Source: Lentimicrobium sp.
Lineage (GTDB): Bacteria; Bacteroidota; Bacteroidia; Bacteroidales; Lentimicrobiaceae
DNA length: 64,000 nucleotides
Assembly (NCBI GenBank): GCA_023957275.1
Contig: JAMLHF010000007.1
Location: forward strand, 1-64,000
Reading direction: 5' to 3'
The notes beneath the pieces are model-generated. The model was not told where the DNA came from, ran no database searches, and was given only the letters and a program-made list of their open reading frames with translations. The position numbers and the translations under genes are program-made. This document shows positions 32,001 through 35,833 of this stretch, piece after piece. Within the stretch, counting starts at the first letter, position 1; each line of letters starts with the position of its first letter.

Positions 32001-34252
32001 CAACCATGCAGCATCCTGATTATCACTACTCAGCTCAGGGATTGTATGATGTGACGCTTACTGTTACTTCGGAAAGCGGTTGTCAGGGCAGCATCACCAT
32101 GCCGGTTCAGATATTCCCGGCTCCGGTGGCAGCTTTCACTTACACTACCAATGCCTGTTCGAACGGCTCGGTTTACTTCCAGGATGCTTCTTCAAGTTAT
32201 ATGGGAGCCATCACCAACTGGGACTGGACCTTTGCGCCCGGATACACTTCAACGCTTCAGCACCCGCATCACAACTTCTATCATACAGACAGCTGCTACA
32301 ATGTGCAACTGGTTGTAACTGATATGCGCGGCTGCGTGGATACCCTGGTTCAGGAAGTATGCATTCCTGCCGGCCTCCAGGTTGAGATTGAGCATTCAGT
32401 AACCTGTCACGGCGACACCACCCTGTTTAATCCTGTTCTGATTGCGCCGGCCGGTGATTCACTCGTGGAATTCCAATGGAACTTCGATGATGCAGCTTCA
32501 GGCATTCACAATACCTCAACCCTGAGCAACCCGGCCCATTTCTTCCAGAACACCGGTTCTTACCTGGTTTCGCTGATTGCCACCGACATCAACAACTGCC
32601 AGACAACCGTCTACAAGCGGGTGGATGTGCTTGAACTCCCGGTTGCCGCATTCAGTTACACCGCCGGTTCCTGCGACAGCACCCTTTACTTCAGTGACCT
32701 GTCGAACGGCAATGGTGCTGACATCGCCGAATGGATCTGGAGCTATGGCGACGGTACATCCGACACCCTTACCTCAGGCCCGGCAGATACCAGCCATTTC
32801 TATCACACTTCGGGCATCTTTACGGTGAGCCTGACCACCATTTCGGAACATGGCTGCATATCGGTATTTACACAGGATGTTGAACGCATGCCATGCATCA
32901 GCGCGGTATTTGCATCAGTCGACACCCTGAGCTGCGAGCGGCACGCCCTTACATTCGAGGATTACTCGGTTTGCGGCAATCCGATCGACAGGTGGGAGTG
33001 GATTTTCGGCGACGGTGACACCCTGGTTTACAATGAGCCACGTCCTTCGGTAACCCATACCTATCAACTGAGCGGCAGCTATCATGTCAGCCTGATTGTG
33101 TCGACCACCGTTTCGGGCAAATCGGTCAGCGATACCACAACCATCACTGTTAACGTGCTTACATCTCCTGTTGCAGAATTCTTTGCTCCGGATGTTTGCC
33201 TGAACAGCAACACCATCTATACGGATCAGTCGGAATGGACCGATTCAAAGATTGATCAGTGGTTCTGGGATTTCGGCGACCCCAATTCGGTTTACGACAC
33301 CACATCTGCACGCAATCCGGCATACAGGTATGACAGGCCCGGCGTTTACAATACCCTGCTGACGGTCACCAATGTACTTGGCTGTACCGATACCATCAGT
33401 CATCCGCTGACCGTGCACAATCTGCCGGAAGCCAACTTCAGTTACACTCTGGCTTGTCAGAACAACCACACCTTGTTCACCGACCTTACCGAAACCGGTG
33501 ATACCCTGATCGGACAATGGTGGTGGAGATTCAGCGATTCGCTCAATATGCTTGGTCTTGCCGGTGTTCAGAACCCGCACTTCGTATTTGAAAATACCGG
33601 AACCTATAATGTTGAACTGATTGTGGTTGACAACTTTGGTTGTCGCGATACCGCATCCAGCGCCCTGGTTGTCAATCCCAAACCCACCAGTGCCTTCTCA
33701 TTGACCGAGAATTATGAAAATACACAGGGCAGGGTTCTCTTCACCAACGGCTCCATTGGCGCAACAGCTTATGAGTGGGATTTCAGTACCGGTATTCAAT
33801 CATTCGAAATCGAACCCGTAGTTGATTTCCCCGGTGACGGAACCTACGAAGTTACCCTGGTATCGATCAACGAGTTTGGTTGCCCTGACACCCTGAAGGT
33901 TGATTACAGCCTGATGTTCAAAGGACTGTGGGTGCCCAACGCCTTCTCACCCAACAACCCGAATGCATCCGTAAGGCTCTTCAAACCGGTGGGTATCAAC
34001 CTGAGCAGTTATACCATTGAGGTTTATGACACCTGGGGCAACCTTCTCTGGACTTCGAGTGAACTGGATGCCAATGGCGCTCCGGCCGAAGGATGGAACG
34101 GCGTGTTCAACGGAACCCTGCTGCCTCAGGATACCTACATGTGGAAAGCCACCGCCATCTTTAAGGACGGGACCATCTGGAGAGGCAACGATGTGGGTGA
34201 GCGCAACAATATACCCGAAAAAACCTATGGCACCGTAACGCTGATCAGGTAA
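11069..34252 (+). CDS. Giant repeat-rich surface adhesin with type B (gliding-motility) T9SS domain
   Basis: This is one uninterrupted frame of about 7,727 residues. The preferred start (11069) gives a signal peptide with RRALVLFALVSSIQAISQ; an in-frame ATG lies at 11027. Residue numbers below count from that upstream ATG. The order is: an N-terminal Ig-like domain (about 48-141); four modules of about 89 aa with VCQGQ and CGNG (A1-A4); forty modules of about 89 aa (B1-B40); two more A modules; six Ig-like modules of about 74 aa with AGYASYLWSNG (C1-C6); sixteen more B modules; eighteen PKD-like modules with WNFGDG (7.6 kb of protein before the end to residue 7632). The C-terminus runs from VPNAFSPNN through IEVYDTWGNLLW and PQDTYMWKA to GTVTLIR, the gliding-motility-associated type B T9SS sorting domain, as in SprB. 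B modules follow NAG.D..iC.G, W.sSGsGtF, P.YtPsaaDia.GsVtLtLtA and pC. The likely role is a cell-surface filament for adhesion or gliding; no enzyme domain is visible. The 40-bp-distant PorP/SprF protein is its probable partner. Confidence 0.93.
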   Translation: MKTFYRIFGGKRVRRALVLFALVSSIQAISQPCSVPTEAFLTGNATICQGSTTDILINISGGVAPWRVIYSINGALQPEITGIISSPYIVTTGTAGDYKIEQVLDADDCTGAVTGSPVTIQVNPFPTSAGAITGNAAVCQSTNGVSYSVPAISNATGYIWTLPSGATIASGNNTNSISVNFSSAASSGNISVYGTNSCGNGASSGLFVTVSPLPGAAGVISGSTSVCQGQSGLNYSVSPVSGATSYEWALPAGATITSGSNSNSITVSYSTSASSGPVTVRGINSCGNGSWSPDLQVTVNQLPGNPGPVTGSSAVCQGQTGVTYSVPAIAFANGYEWSLPTGASIISGANTNQITVNFSPAAVSGDILVRGLNGCGAGQWSAAFAVTVSNLPLAAGNVTGPALVCSNQTNLVYSIAPVAYAAGYEWQYPAGFTVSGPSNGSTLTLNASGATAGIVRARAVNSCGSGTWSPDLSLAVHPLPTANAGPDAQICATASHTLSGNATDYSSVSWSSSGSGSFVNQNSLSATYIPSPADVAAGSVVLTLTVTSASPCIGSTTDQMILTLLSLPVVNAGPDFSSCGTSGATLGGSMASNYGSLLWTTSGSGTFSNPAALHPVYNPDANDVATGSVTLTLTAYGNAGCAGESASDQMTLFLNPLPVANAGNAASTCEGESYTVTDATASNFGTLTWSSNGTGTFTNNGTLNPTYTPSLADAINGSVNLTLTATPLAPCLGNATSVKTLSITRLALANAGPDGNSCGNTPFTLSSASATNYSSLLWTSSGSGSFVNPGILNATYIPGAGDLVSGSVTLTLTLTGNSPCATPVSDDMVLSIGGEPTAYAGLDGQTCETTPFTVTTATATNYSAINWTTSGTGILSDAGSLTPTYTPSNADALAGIVTLSLTATGQAPCTSTITDIMQIVVTPAPLADAGANFSVCSSSSFTVTGASAQYYSSINWTSSGTGTLVDANQIDPTYTPSAADIANGAVTLTLSAMGNAPCVAPVVDAVLVTINQIPSVFAGNDLAICEGPHNVTGAVATDYSSLMWTSSGDGVFINPTSLTPIYTPGPGDLINGLVTLTLSATSLPPCTDIVSDDVILTIRPLPLVFAGPNANVCEGSTYELINATATNYTSLTWSTSGSGNFNNINTLNPVYTPSLADIANGAITLTLTATNPPCQPQTSDMTLNIRRNPVANAGTDAPICEGESYTVNNATATNSSSVMWTSTGSGTLLNPTTLTPTYIPSAADIMIGSVQLTMTAYAVAPCIITDTDVMEITITNAPTAFAGNDATICASQSHTIVGSTAGNYSSLAWSTSGDGVILAANTLYPTYVPGIIDESLGFAILTLTAYGVNPCTGNATDQMMLTVVSEPGVDAGPDIQICIGSNVPLAGASAQSVSSVYWTTSGSGSFSDPTLVNPVYTPSPQDITNGSVILMITGQGVAPCSSSTFDIMNLQISQPPVVNAGSDGEICETGSYYIFDASATDYSAITWTTMGDGVFSNHNSINPTYTPGPADIAAGSVLLYLNATSLLPCSGSVSDAMLLTIHPMPTINAGADAATCEGDTYLLSGATALDYSSLQWTTSGSGWFSNNAALNPIYTPSATDIINGSVTLTLTATGLLPCSGQVTDQMALTIEPQAIANAGADETICVGTFTITTASASNYSTLQWVSSGTSGTLLNANTITPTYMPSPADIAAGSVVLTLTATPNTPCAVPAVDQTIITIRPLVEVNAGADVTICETSTFTPNTASATNYSDILWTSSGTGSFINANTLTPTYTPSPADIALGWVTLTISGTSIAPCNQTVSDNMTLTIRRQAVVDAGVSTTICETATYQTSSASAINHTSLMWTGNGTGVFADPTILVTTYTPSAADIANGSVLLTLTATSMAPCVAPISDFMVLTIQEGPQADAGIDAAICENESYNVTTATAGGYSGLVWTTSGNGTFVDGTTLNPTYTPGSADIAAGSAILTLTASSTSPCTGQATDSFILTVNAAATANAGADASVCEGTGLVILDATADNYSTINWSTSGTGSFSNGSTLSPTYFPSSEDVTNGTVVLTLTAASAVPCTLPAADTKVVTVVPMPEVNAGPDDVSCGMALYNITGATASDYASLLWTTSGSGVFTNATALNPSYQPSAADVAAGSATLTLTAISATPCPSNPSDSFVLTLEEEAAANAGADASVCEGDIYIVFDATASNYSAINWVHNGSGVLTGGNTLTPSYTPSAADALAGSVTLQLTAIGNAPCGDVTDTKIITVSPLPLVNAGPDATICFGSGYTLSLATAQHHSSVLWSTSGSGTFSNPALLNPVYTPSAADLLAGQVILTVSVDATAPCTGSVSDFMILIFEEGPLANAGADATICEGSVFKVSTASASNYLSLMWTTSGDGSFALANTLTPTYTPGTADLLTGFVTLTLSAYGNPPCTEHSDEMLLTFAEAVTANAGTDVTICEGETVIVADASAQHYNNVLWTSSGSGVLNNETTLTPTYNPSAADISAGSVVLTLTAYGQAPCGGSAVDGKLITINAAPQVNAGPDAALCQGSSHTISGATATGTSSLNWTSSGSGSFSGNGTLTPTYTPSLADFTLGSVTLTLTGNAVSPCSTPATDGMILTLVPAATANAGSDATICETQSFTVSTASASNYSSIAWTSSGSGTLSGATTLTPTYTPGAADITTGSVVLTLTAISGAPCSNPVSDQMIITIDQEPEAYAGADATICEGQQHTITGATATTGLVFSWMSSGTGTFLNQNTLTPTYIPSAADVAAGSVTIGLSVQGTGACNMLVTDDMLLTINRMATVNAGPDATICEGFTYTLSGASAANYASVTWTTSGSGSFTNPAIVNATYNPSAADIANGSVVLTIQATAAGVCAGSVSDLMTLTFNTLPVVNAGPDVTSCDAAVTLSGATASNYSSLLWTSSGTGTLSNSTTLSPTYVPSAADLAAGFADLTLTAQATAPCTGSTSDIVRINLNQGPAVNAGNDGSICAGNTFAINGASALHTSLITWSTSGSGTFNNPNIINPVYTPGASDIASGSVVLTLTGIPVSPCSTPATDQLLLTITPVATAFAGTDDVTCSSSYLVTGATASNYSSFTWTSSGTGSFINQTTLTPTYLPSAADVANGSVVLTLEVMSNAPCSQLVTDSKLLTLMNEPLANAGVDASVCAGSTYMVTTATASGYSAISWSTSGSGSFSGQNTINPVYTPSATDIANGSVTLTLTAIAASPCSNTASDQMVLTIQRAATANAGSDAAICEGNTHTLNGSVSNSTLFSWSSSGTGTFANGSTLTPIYTPGAADITAGSVTITLTAFATAPCSTPATDIMVLTITRQPQIFAGADAVSCGSDYTISDATASNYNTLSWSTSGTGTFINPGSINPTYVASLADISSGSVTLTLTATGNSPCINNVSDALVLSFAPIPTVSAGSDDAVCGNSSYTLTGASAANYSTITWSTSGSGTFSNTTLVNPEYYPSAADIAAGSVVLTVTATSLAPCNTTASDNMALTFNLTPQANAGPDANSCGTASFQVTGATASNYATIYWTHNGTGTISGANTISPVYTPSQGDVTTGQVTLTLHATAIAPCTGEVTSAMNLNLQAGPLANAGADVSVCEGQSYTLSGATASGFATLLWSTGGSGTFSNTAALNPVYYPSAGDIANGSVTLTMTLQGAPPCNTVAADFMVLTIQGLPFADAGADDVACGSSYQLINASAANYSSVNWTSSGTGFFSNSALVNPVYTPSAGDIATGSVTLTLTATGVSPCNNQTASQMELTIGATVTASAGVDGSTCGTTPFTVSTSSASNYSGINWTTSGSGTFANQNSLNPTYTPSAGDVALGAVTLTMHVQGNSPCFTNLQDNMLLTILNTATAYAGPDAQVCNGSSYTVTGATATNYAAVSWSTTGTGTIVSGNTLNPTYIPSAQDYLNGNVILTLTAVSTAPCSGNISDEMVLTFADGPLANAGPDAEICFGASYNVTGATASGYTTLNWTSSGTGTLVNATSLTPTYIPSNADRVAGSVNLTLTLQGAAPCFGSHTDAMTLTISSLPTGLPVISGPQDVCAGQTGVAYSVIPVQYATSYSWILPSGATIVAGANTSNIVVDFSMSAVSGNIYVTASSACGSGPVSAAYAVTVSPLPGNPGIIMGPATICQNTSGVIYSINTVSGATAYQWTVPTGATIVAGTGTNTITVDYSTTAISGDITVTPQNSCGNGNTSTLAITVNPMPVAPVITANGPIEFCEGGSVELTATAGYASYLWSNGMTTQSITVTAYGIYSVVATDAAGCASLPSNEITVNVHMLFVPDVTASGPTDLCQGESVILSAPAGYASYLWNNGQTSQSITVTTAGVYNVTVTDAFGCTSLPSADINVTVNPLPSTPVITPDGPLNFCAGGNVTLSAPAGYASYLWSNGETTQSILVTSSGVFSVTVSDLSGCTSLPSASVTVNVNPYPATPAIVANGPTTFCNGGSVELTATPGYASYLWSNGATTQSITVTETGSYTVIVTDNIGCSSQPSAPVSVTVLQPPTPTIVANGPLMFCSGGSVVLTAPAGYAAYLWSNGETTQSITVTVSGSYTVQVTDANGCLSDPSNIIDVTVYSPATPPVIVALGPTTICDGESVTLSAPAGYSAYFWNNGQSTQNILVSTAGNYFVTVTDANGCTSAPSNTITVTVIPQPDADAGSNASICAGSDYTITGASASNYSTLLWTSSGSGYFVNNGNLDATYVPSAGDISTGSVMLTLSAVGFGPCTMAAESSMLLSISNAPTAYAGTDFNICEGGNINISLATASNYQSVSWSTTGSGLFLNGNTLTPTYIPSALDISSGLVSLTLTAWPMAPCANPATDAILVTINRAPQVFAGNNTSLCPPDQYTTLDATASNHTHLLWTTNGTGTFTDPTSLVTVYSPSAADISNGSVTLTLTGYANSPCSNVSDDIVLVLVPSPVADAGPDRLICEGENVIVNGTATGYQSVFWTTSGSGTIVNGNTLTPTYIPSVADINNGWVTLTLTANPLAPCAVQAIDAMQLNITRTPTVFAGSDISLCPADPYTTSTATASNYSYIEWTTTGTGTFSGPNNLVTVYTPSAADITNGTVTLTLTGYANSPCSAASSNIVLLLSNPPAADAGPDHLICEGSMVSITGASASNYQSLNWATSGTGTFINGNSLTPTYLPSIADITNGTVILSLTATPVSPCATAASDATTVTISRNPQIFAGDDTTLCPAGPYTTASATAAFAAMLEWSSNGTGSFSDEYALVTIYNPSAQDIANGTVTLTLTGYANAPCGNVSDDIILNLSMPAAVNAGADVTICEGMQHTISGASASNYQSISWISSGTGVIMNGNTLNPTYIPSMADITNGGVILSLIATPLAPCTGNVTDAMQLTIVRTPQVFAGNDAAICPPGSYTISDATASNYLALQWTSSGTGSFSNNATLVTIYNPSPEDIAAGTVTLTLTAFAGSPCANASDDIVLYFVPEAMVNAGADAVICEGSQFMVTGASAANYSNLTWSTSGTGVFVNNGTVTPTYIPSGADISNGMVILTLTADPVAPCSIQAADALILTINAAAQANAGPNGQACYGDNFYLAGASAANYSDILWTSSGTGSFTNPTEVNATYIPSADDLAAGNVTLTLTAFGNSPCGDQSDFMVLSITPGASVDAGDDLNICFGPAPVSGATATNYSSLQWTVSFGSGMLVNAGNIMPTYIPGAADLTNGYVILTLTVNPLAPCTDPIADNKTLTISETPLVDAGLDETICEGSTYTINDASASNYAMLMWSSSGTGTWVNVNTLNPTYTPSAADIAAGSVVLTLSATNGACPQISDYKQLNIQREVMVNAGMDDAICEGSSYMLMTASAAGYSNLLWSTSGSGTFSNANALNPEYIPSPADIAAGSVVLTLTGISSMPCSGSDSDDMTLFIRYAPVADAGTDGQICQGEQYIIADAIAYDYATVIWTTSGTGTFINGSSLTATYIPSPADISAGSVTLTLVASNPPCADATDSQSLTIVPLAQVNAGPDATICKLCSHTVSGASVSNALNFSWSSTGTGTFVNGNTLTPTYQPDAGDISNGSVTLILTAESASGCGSYSDEMVIYINQTPDLEFTWSPVCAGQPTDFVVDPSVTDINAIAVWHWNFGDGFYSNEMNPTHTFPAPGVYNVTLTATDTSGYSSLLTHIVEINSTPIAFFSFDTPNCMGESTQFHNLSSTENGYITRWVWNFGDGSATDTIYFPNDPNVEHTYANPGIFEVTLNVLNSYGCENTWSTQVTVTPNPVANFYYTTVCEDLLVNFQDASFPNGAGNVVSWAWNFDDPASGIFNTSDLEDPQHLFSAPGTYNVTLTVTNFNNCTGTITKEITVGELPPVEFTWETSCAESLTSFFADATVINVNAIAEYLWEFGDGGQSNLQDPQHMYAAAGEYTVVLTVTDTAGCSNSVSHLVSVSALPVAFFSFSEPSCYETTTIFNDLSYASSGYITEWEWIFGDGNSETVTFPGNPNVEHQYANAGVYNVTLNITTSEGCENTVTRQVVVAPNPVANFDAATACLGEPVVFTDLSQTNGGGNIINWAWDFGDPTSGVNNTSTLQNPSHTYAQPGTYTVSLIVTTTNTCADTTTMDITIAPAPVVDFVFTNACSNDTIQFTSSTFVNPATTLTWFWEFGDGTTSVEADPQHIYATHGIFTVSLTITDDQGCTATAVHPVSVVPGPQAMFGFNAPACSGSEVQFNDLSVTNGSVITSWFWDFGDGNTQLVTAPGNPNVSHVYASAGVYTVTLTITNLQGCDASASMNVVIVPGPVAEFTFDEGCQGTQVAFTDLTATNGGTTLVQWLWNFGDPASGIANTSNLQHPVHIFNAAGTYTVTLEATSASGCISSVQHDVVITPPPAVAFIISSGTCVSEPVTFEPDTAIMDLSSIASFEWNFGDGTPVSNVTYPVHVYNVAGSFQVTLTVFNNDGCSNSITQTVNIGAIPVAAFSFVSGCTGNTTSFSDLSYAVTGEQIISWFWNFNDPNAMPGTDTSTMQHPDYHYSAQGLYDVTLTVTSESGCQGSITMPVQIFPAPVAAFTYTTNACSNGSVYFQDASSSYMGAITNWDWTFAPGYTSTLQHPHHNFYHTDSCYNVQLVVTDMRGCVDTLVQEVCIPAGLQVEIEHSVTCHGDTTLFNPVLIAPAGDSLVEFQWNFDDAASGIHNTSTLSNPAHFFQNTGSYLVSLIATDINNCQTTVYKRVDVLELPVAAFSYTAGSCDSTLYFSDLSNGNGADIAEWIWSYGDGTSDTLTSGPADTSHFYHTSGIFTVSLTTISEHGCISVFTQDVERMPCISAVFASVDTLSCERHALTFEDYSVCGNPIDRWEWIFGDGDTLVYNEPRPSVTHTYQLSGSYHVSLIVSTTVSGKSVSDTTTITVNVLTSPVAEFFAPDVCLNSNTIYTDQSEWTDSKIDQWFWDFGDPNSVYDTTSARNPAYRYDRPGVYNTLLTVTNVLGCTDTISHPLTVHNLPEANFSYTLACQNNHTLFTDLTETGDTLIGQWWWRFSDSLNMLGLAGVQNPHFVFENTGTYNVELIVVDNFGCRDTASSALVVNPKPTSAFSLTENYENTQGRVLFTNGSIGATAYEWDFSTGIQSFEIEPVVDFPGDGTYEVTLVSINEFGCPDTLKVDYSLMFKGLWVPNAFSPNNPNASVRLFKPVGINLSSYTIEVYDTWGNLLWTSSELDANGAPAEGWNGVFNGTLLPQDTYMWKATAIFKDGTIWRGNDVGERNNIPEKTYGTVTLIR
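11450..12511 (+). repeat. Module A array, first block (A1-A4)
   Basis: Four Ig/PKD-like modules of about 89 residues each carry VCQGQ(T/S)G near the start, YEW.LP.GA in the middle and a CG.G motif near the end. A diverged fourth copy has VCSNQTNLVYS. Confidence 0.85.
12512..23161 (+). repeat. Module B array, first block (B1-B40)
   Basis: Forty consecutive modules averaging 88.75 codons were counted by eye from the NAG start of each. Every copy keeps two cysteines (about positions 10 and 70) and a central Trp before SSGSG. DNA copies differ widely at third codon positions, so this is an old, selected array and not a recent tandem expansion. The layout (NAGPD start, P.Y/TPSAAD) resembles PKD-type K319/REJ domains; that homology is an inference. 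Confidence 0.88.
23162..23695 (+). repeat. Module A, second block (A5-A6)
   Basis: Two further A modules (DVCAGQTGVAYSVIPV and TICQNTSGVIYSINTV) reappear about 10.6 kb after A1-A4 and interrupt the B array. Confidence 0.85.
23696..25036 (+). repeat. Module C array (C1-C6)
   Basis: Six Ig-like modules average 74.5 residues. Each has the order GP..(F/L/I)C.G..V.L.A, AGYASYLW(S/N)NG, TTQSI.V and GCxSxPS. They occur only here, between the two B arrays. Confidence 0.87.
25037..29275 (+). repeat. Module B array, second block (B41-B56)
   Basis: Sixteen B modules average 88.3 codons. B42-B49 alternate between two subtypes, giving a 2-module higher-order unit. The last copy (B56) has an extra cysteine (TICKLCSHT). 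Confidence 0.87.
25304..27424 (+). repeat. Dimeric higher-order repeat in the second B array
   Basis: Four consecutive pairs start at 25304, 25835, 26363 and 26894, each about 531 bp. The first member has ICEG, NYQS and NGN(T/S)L(T/N)PTY. The second has (L/I)CP(P/A)(D/G)xYT, LVT(V/I)Y and (A/S)PC.N(V/A)SDDI. Confidence 0.85.
29276..33922 (+). repeat. PKD-like module array (D1-D18)
   Basis: Eighteen modules of about 80-90 residues carry the PKD core W.W(N/D/E)FGDG or FGDP, (H.Y/F)...G.Y.V.L.(V/I)T and usually GC. Degenerate cores occur near the end (WWWRFSDS, YEWDFSTG). D1-D9 follow a 3-module period. Confidence 0.88.
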
Positions 34253-34292
34253 ACCGAATGCTGATTAACTGACACAAGAAAAATACACAGTC

Positions 34293-35405
34293 ATGAAAAA
34301 GACAAGCCTATATCTGCTGATCATTTTATCCCTGATGGTTCTTAAAACCTCCGTGGCACAGGACCCCCTTTTCTCACAGTTCTATAACAACCCGGTTTAT
34401 TATAATCCGGCTGCCGTAGGGCTTAATCCGGGATTGCGGGCAAGGTTTAACATACGCGAGCAATGGCCTCAGCTTCCGGGAGACCTGCGCTCCTATACCT
34501 TCAGTATGGATATCGCAGAACGCAACATTCCCGGCTCCGGCGGACTCGGTCTGGTGGTGATGAGCGACAATGCAGGAACCGGATACCTGAAAACGTCAAC
34601 CGTAGGGCTTTCTACTTCGGTGAGGGTTCCTTTGCAGGAAAATATGGTTACTCAGGTAGGAATTATGACCTCCTTTGTGCAGAAAAGGCTGAACTGGGAT
34701 AACCTGGTATTTACCGACCAGCTGAATCCCGTCTATGGAAATATCTATGAATCGAGTTTCCAGGCTCCTGAAAACGGAAATATCTTTTATCCCGATTTCT
34801 CCGCCGGCGGTATATTCAGATTTACTGAAAGCAGCAATGTCTTCAGCGCCATTCAGGGAACCTTCGGACTGGCTGTTCATCATTTGTTCAGGCCCAATGA
34901 ATCATTCCTCGGGCTTACCTCTCCCCTGCCACGTAAACTGGCCATAACCGGTGACATTATCCTGGAGATCGACGGGGGAGGCGACAAACTCTATTTCCAG
35001 CGTCAGGAGTCAAGCAAAGGAACATTCAAATTTAATCCCGGGTTCATTTATGAATCGCAGGCCGATTTTAAAACCTATGCCGTTGGTGTGAATATCCTTA
35101 AATCATCCATCTACACAGGAGTATGGTTCCGCAACCGCACTACGGAACTTACAAAATCGAATGACCTGATATTTATGCTGGGCTTGAACGCACCGCTTTC
35201 CGGCAATACCCGCATGAAAATAAATTACACGTATGACTTCGTACTCACTGAAATCAGAACTGTGACGGGTTGCTCCCACGAAGTATCCATTATCCTTGAG
35301 CTGGACGATTTCAACATTTTTAACCGCGGACGCAGCAGCGGAGGATTTGGATTCTCGAACAGGAATTACCGCTCAAAACAAGAACTTGAATGCTGTCCGT
35401 TCTGA
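34293..35405 (+). CDS. PorP/SprF family T9SS outer-membrane protein
   Basis: This 370-residue protein has a signal peptide (about 1-22, ending SVAQ), then DPLFSQFYNNPVYYNPAAVG, the N-terminal signature of the PorP/SprF family. A beta-strand-rich outer-membrane barrel pattern follows to the end (RMKINYTYDFVLTEI). Family members such as Flavobacterium johnsoniae SprF are needed for export or surface attachment of a specific T9SS cargo encoded just upstream, typically one with a type B C-terminal domain. That is exactly the arrangement here: it starts 40 bp after the giant adhesin and the pair ends in a strong terminator. It is therefore the probable dedicated partner of that adhesin. Confidence 0.92.
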   Translation: MKKTSLYLLIILSLMVLKTSVAQDPLFSQFYNNPVYYNPAAVGLNPGLRARFNIREQWPQLPGDLRSYTFSMDIAERNIPGSGGLGLVVMSDNAGTGYLKTSTVGLSTSVRVPLQENMVTQVGIMTSFVQKRLNWDNLVFTDQLNPVYGNIYESSFQAPENGNIFYPDFSAGGIFRFTESSNVFSAIQGTFGLAVHHLFRPNESFLGLTSPLPRKLAITGDIILEIDGGGDKLYFQRQESSKGTFKFNPGFIYESQADFKTYAVGVNILKSSIYTGVWFRNRTTELTKSNDLIFMLGLNAPLSGNTRMKINYTYDFVLTEIRTVTGCSHEVSIILELDDFNIFNRGRSSGGFGFSNRNYRSKQELECCPF

Positions 35406-35460
35406 CAAAGATAAAGCGATCCCCCCGACCATTCATTCTATAAATGGTTTTCGCACGAAG

Positions 35461-35484
35461 AGGCTCCGAAAGGAGCCTTTTTTT
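35461..35484 (+). terminator. Strong intrinsic terminator after the adhesin/PorP operon
   Basis: AGGCTCC and GGAGCCT form a perfect 7-bp stem closed by a GAAA tetraloop and followed by six T residues. It lies 55 bp after the stop of the PorP/SprF gene. Confidence 0.9.
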
Positions 35485-35833
35485 ATGCCGGACCGGCATG
35501 GCTTTCATATTTTTTCAGATTATCTGGATAGACAAACTGCAGATTACCCGGGTTGAGCTCTCCACTTCAGGCGGACCGGCCGTGGAATGCGGATTTCACG
35601 ACAGGAACGGTGATCATTCGTGAACTAAACTAAAGAATCTAATCCATGGTCTGGAAAATTGTGGTTGCCATCCCTCAGATAAATATCATTACCATACATT
35701 CCAATCTTCAGGGGCAATTTAATAAAGGTTGTTTAATTCCTGAATTAAGGGTTTTGAGCATAATAACTGTATAATATAATGGCTTACAAACTTTTCTGAA
35801 GTGCCAGAGCTGATAACCGGTAAAAAAAATAAA
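35485..35833. other. Intergenic region before the S51-like peptidase gene
   Basis: It is AT-rich near its right end (TATAATATAAT around 35771-35781). No exact TAnnTTTG element, hairpin or RNA gene was found. An in-frame ATG at 35801 is less suitable than 35834, which directly precedes the signal peptide. Confidence 0.4.
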
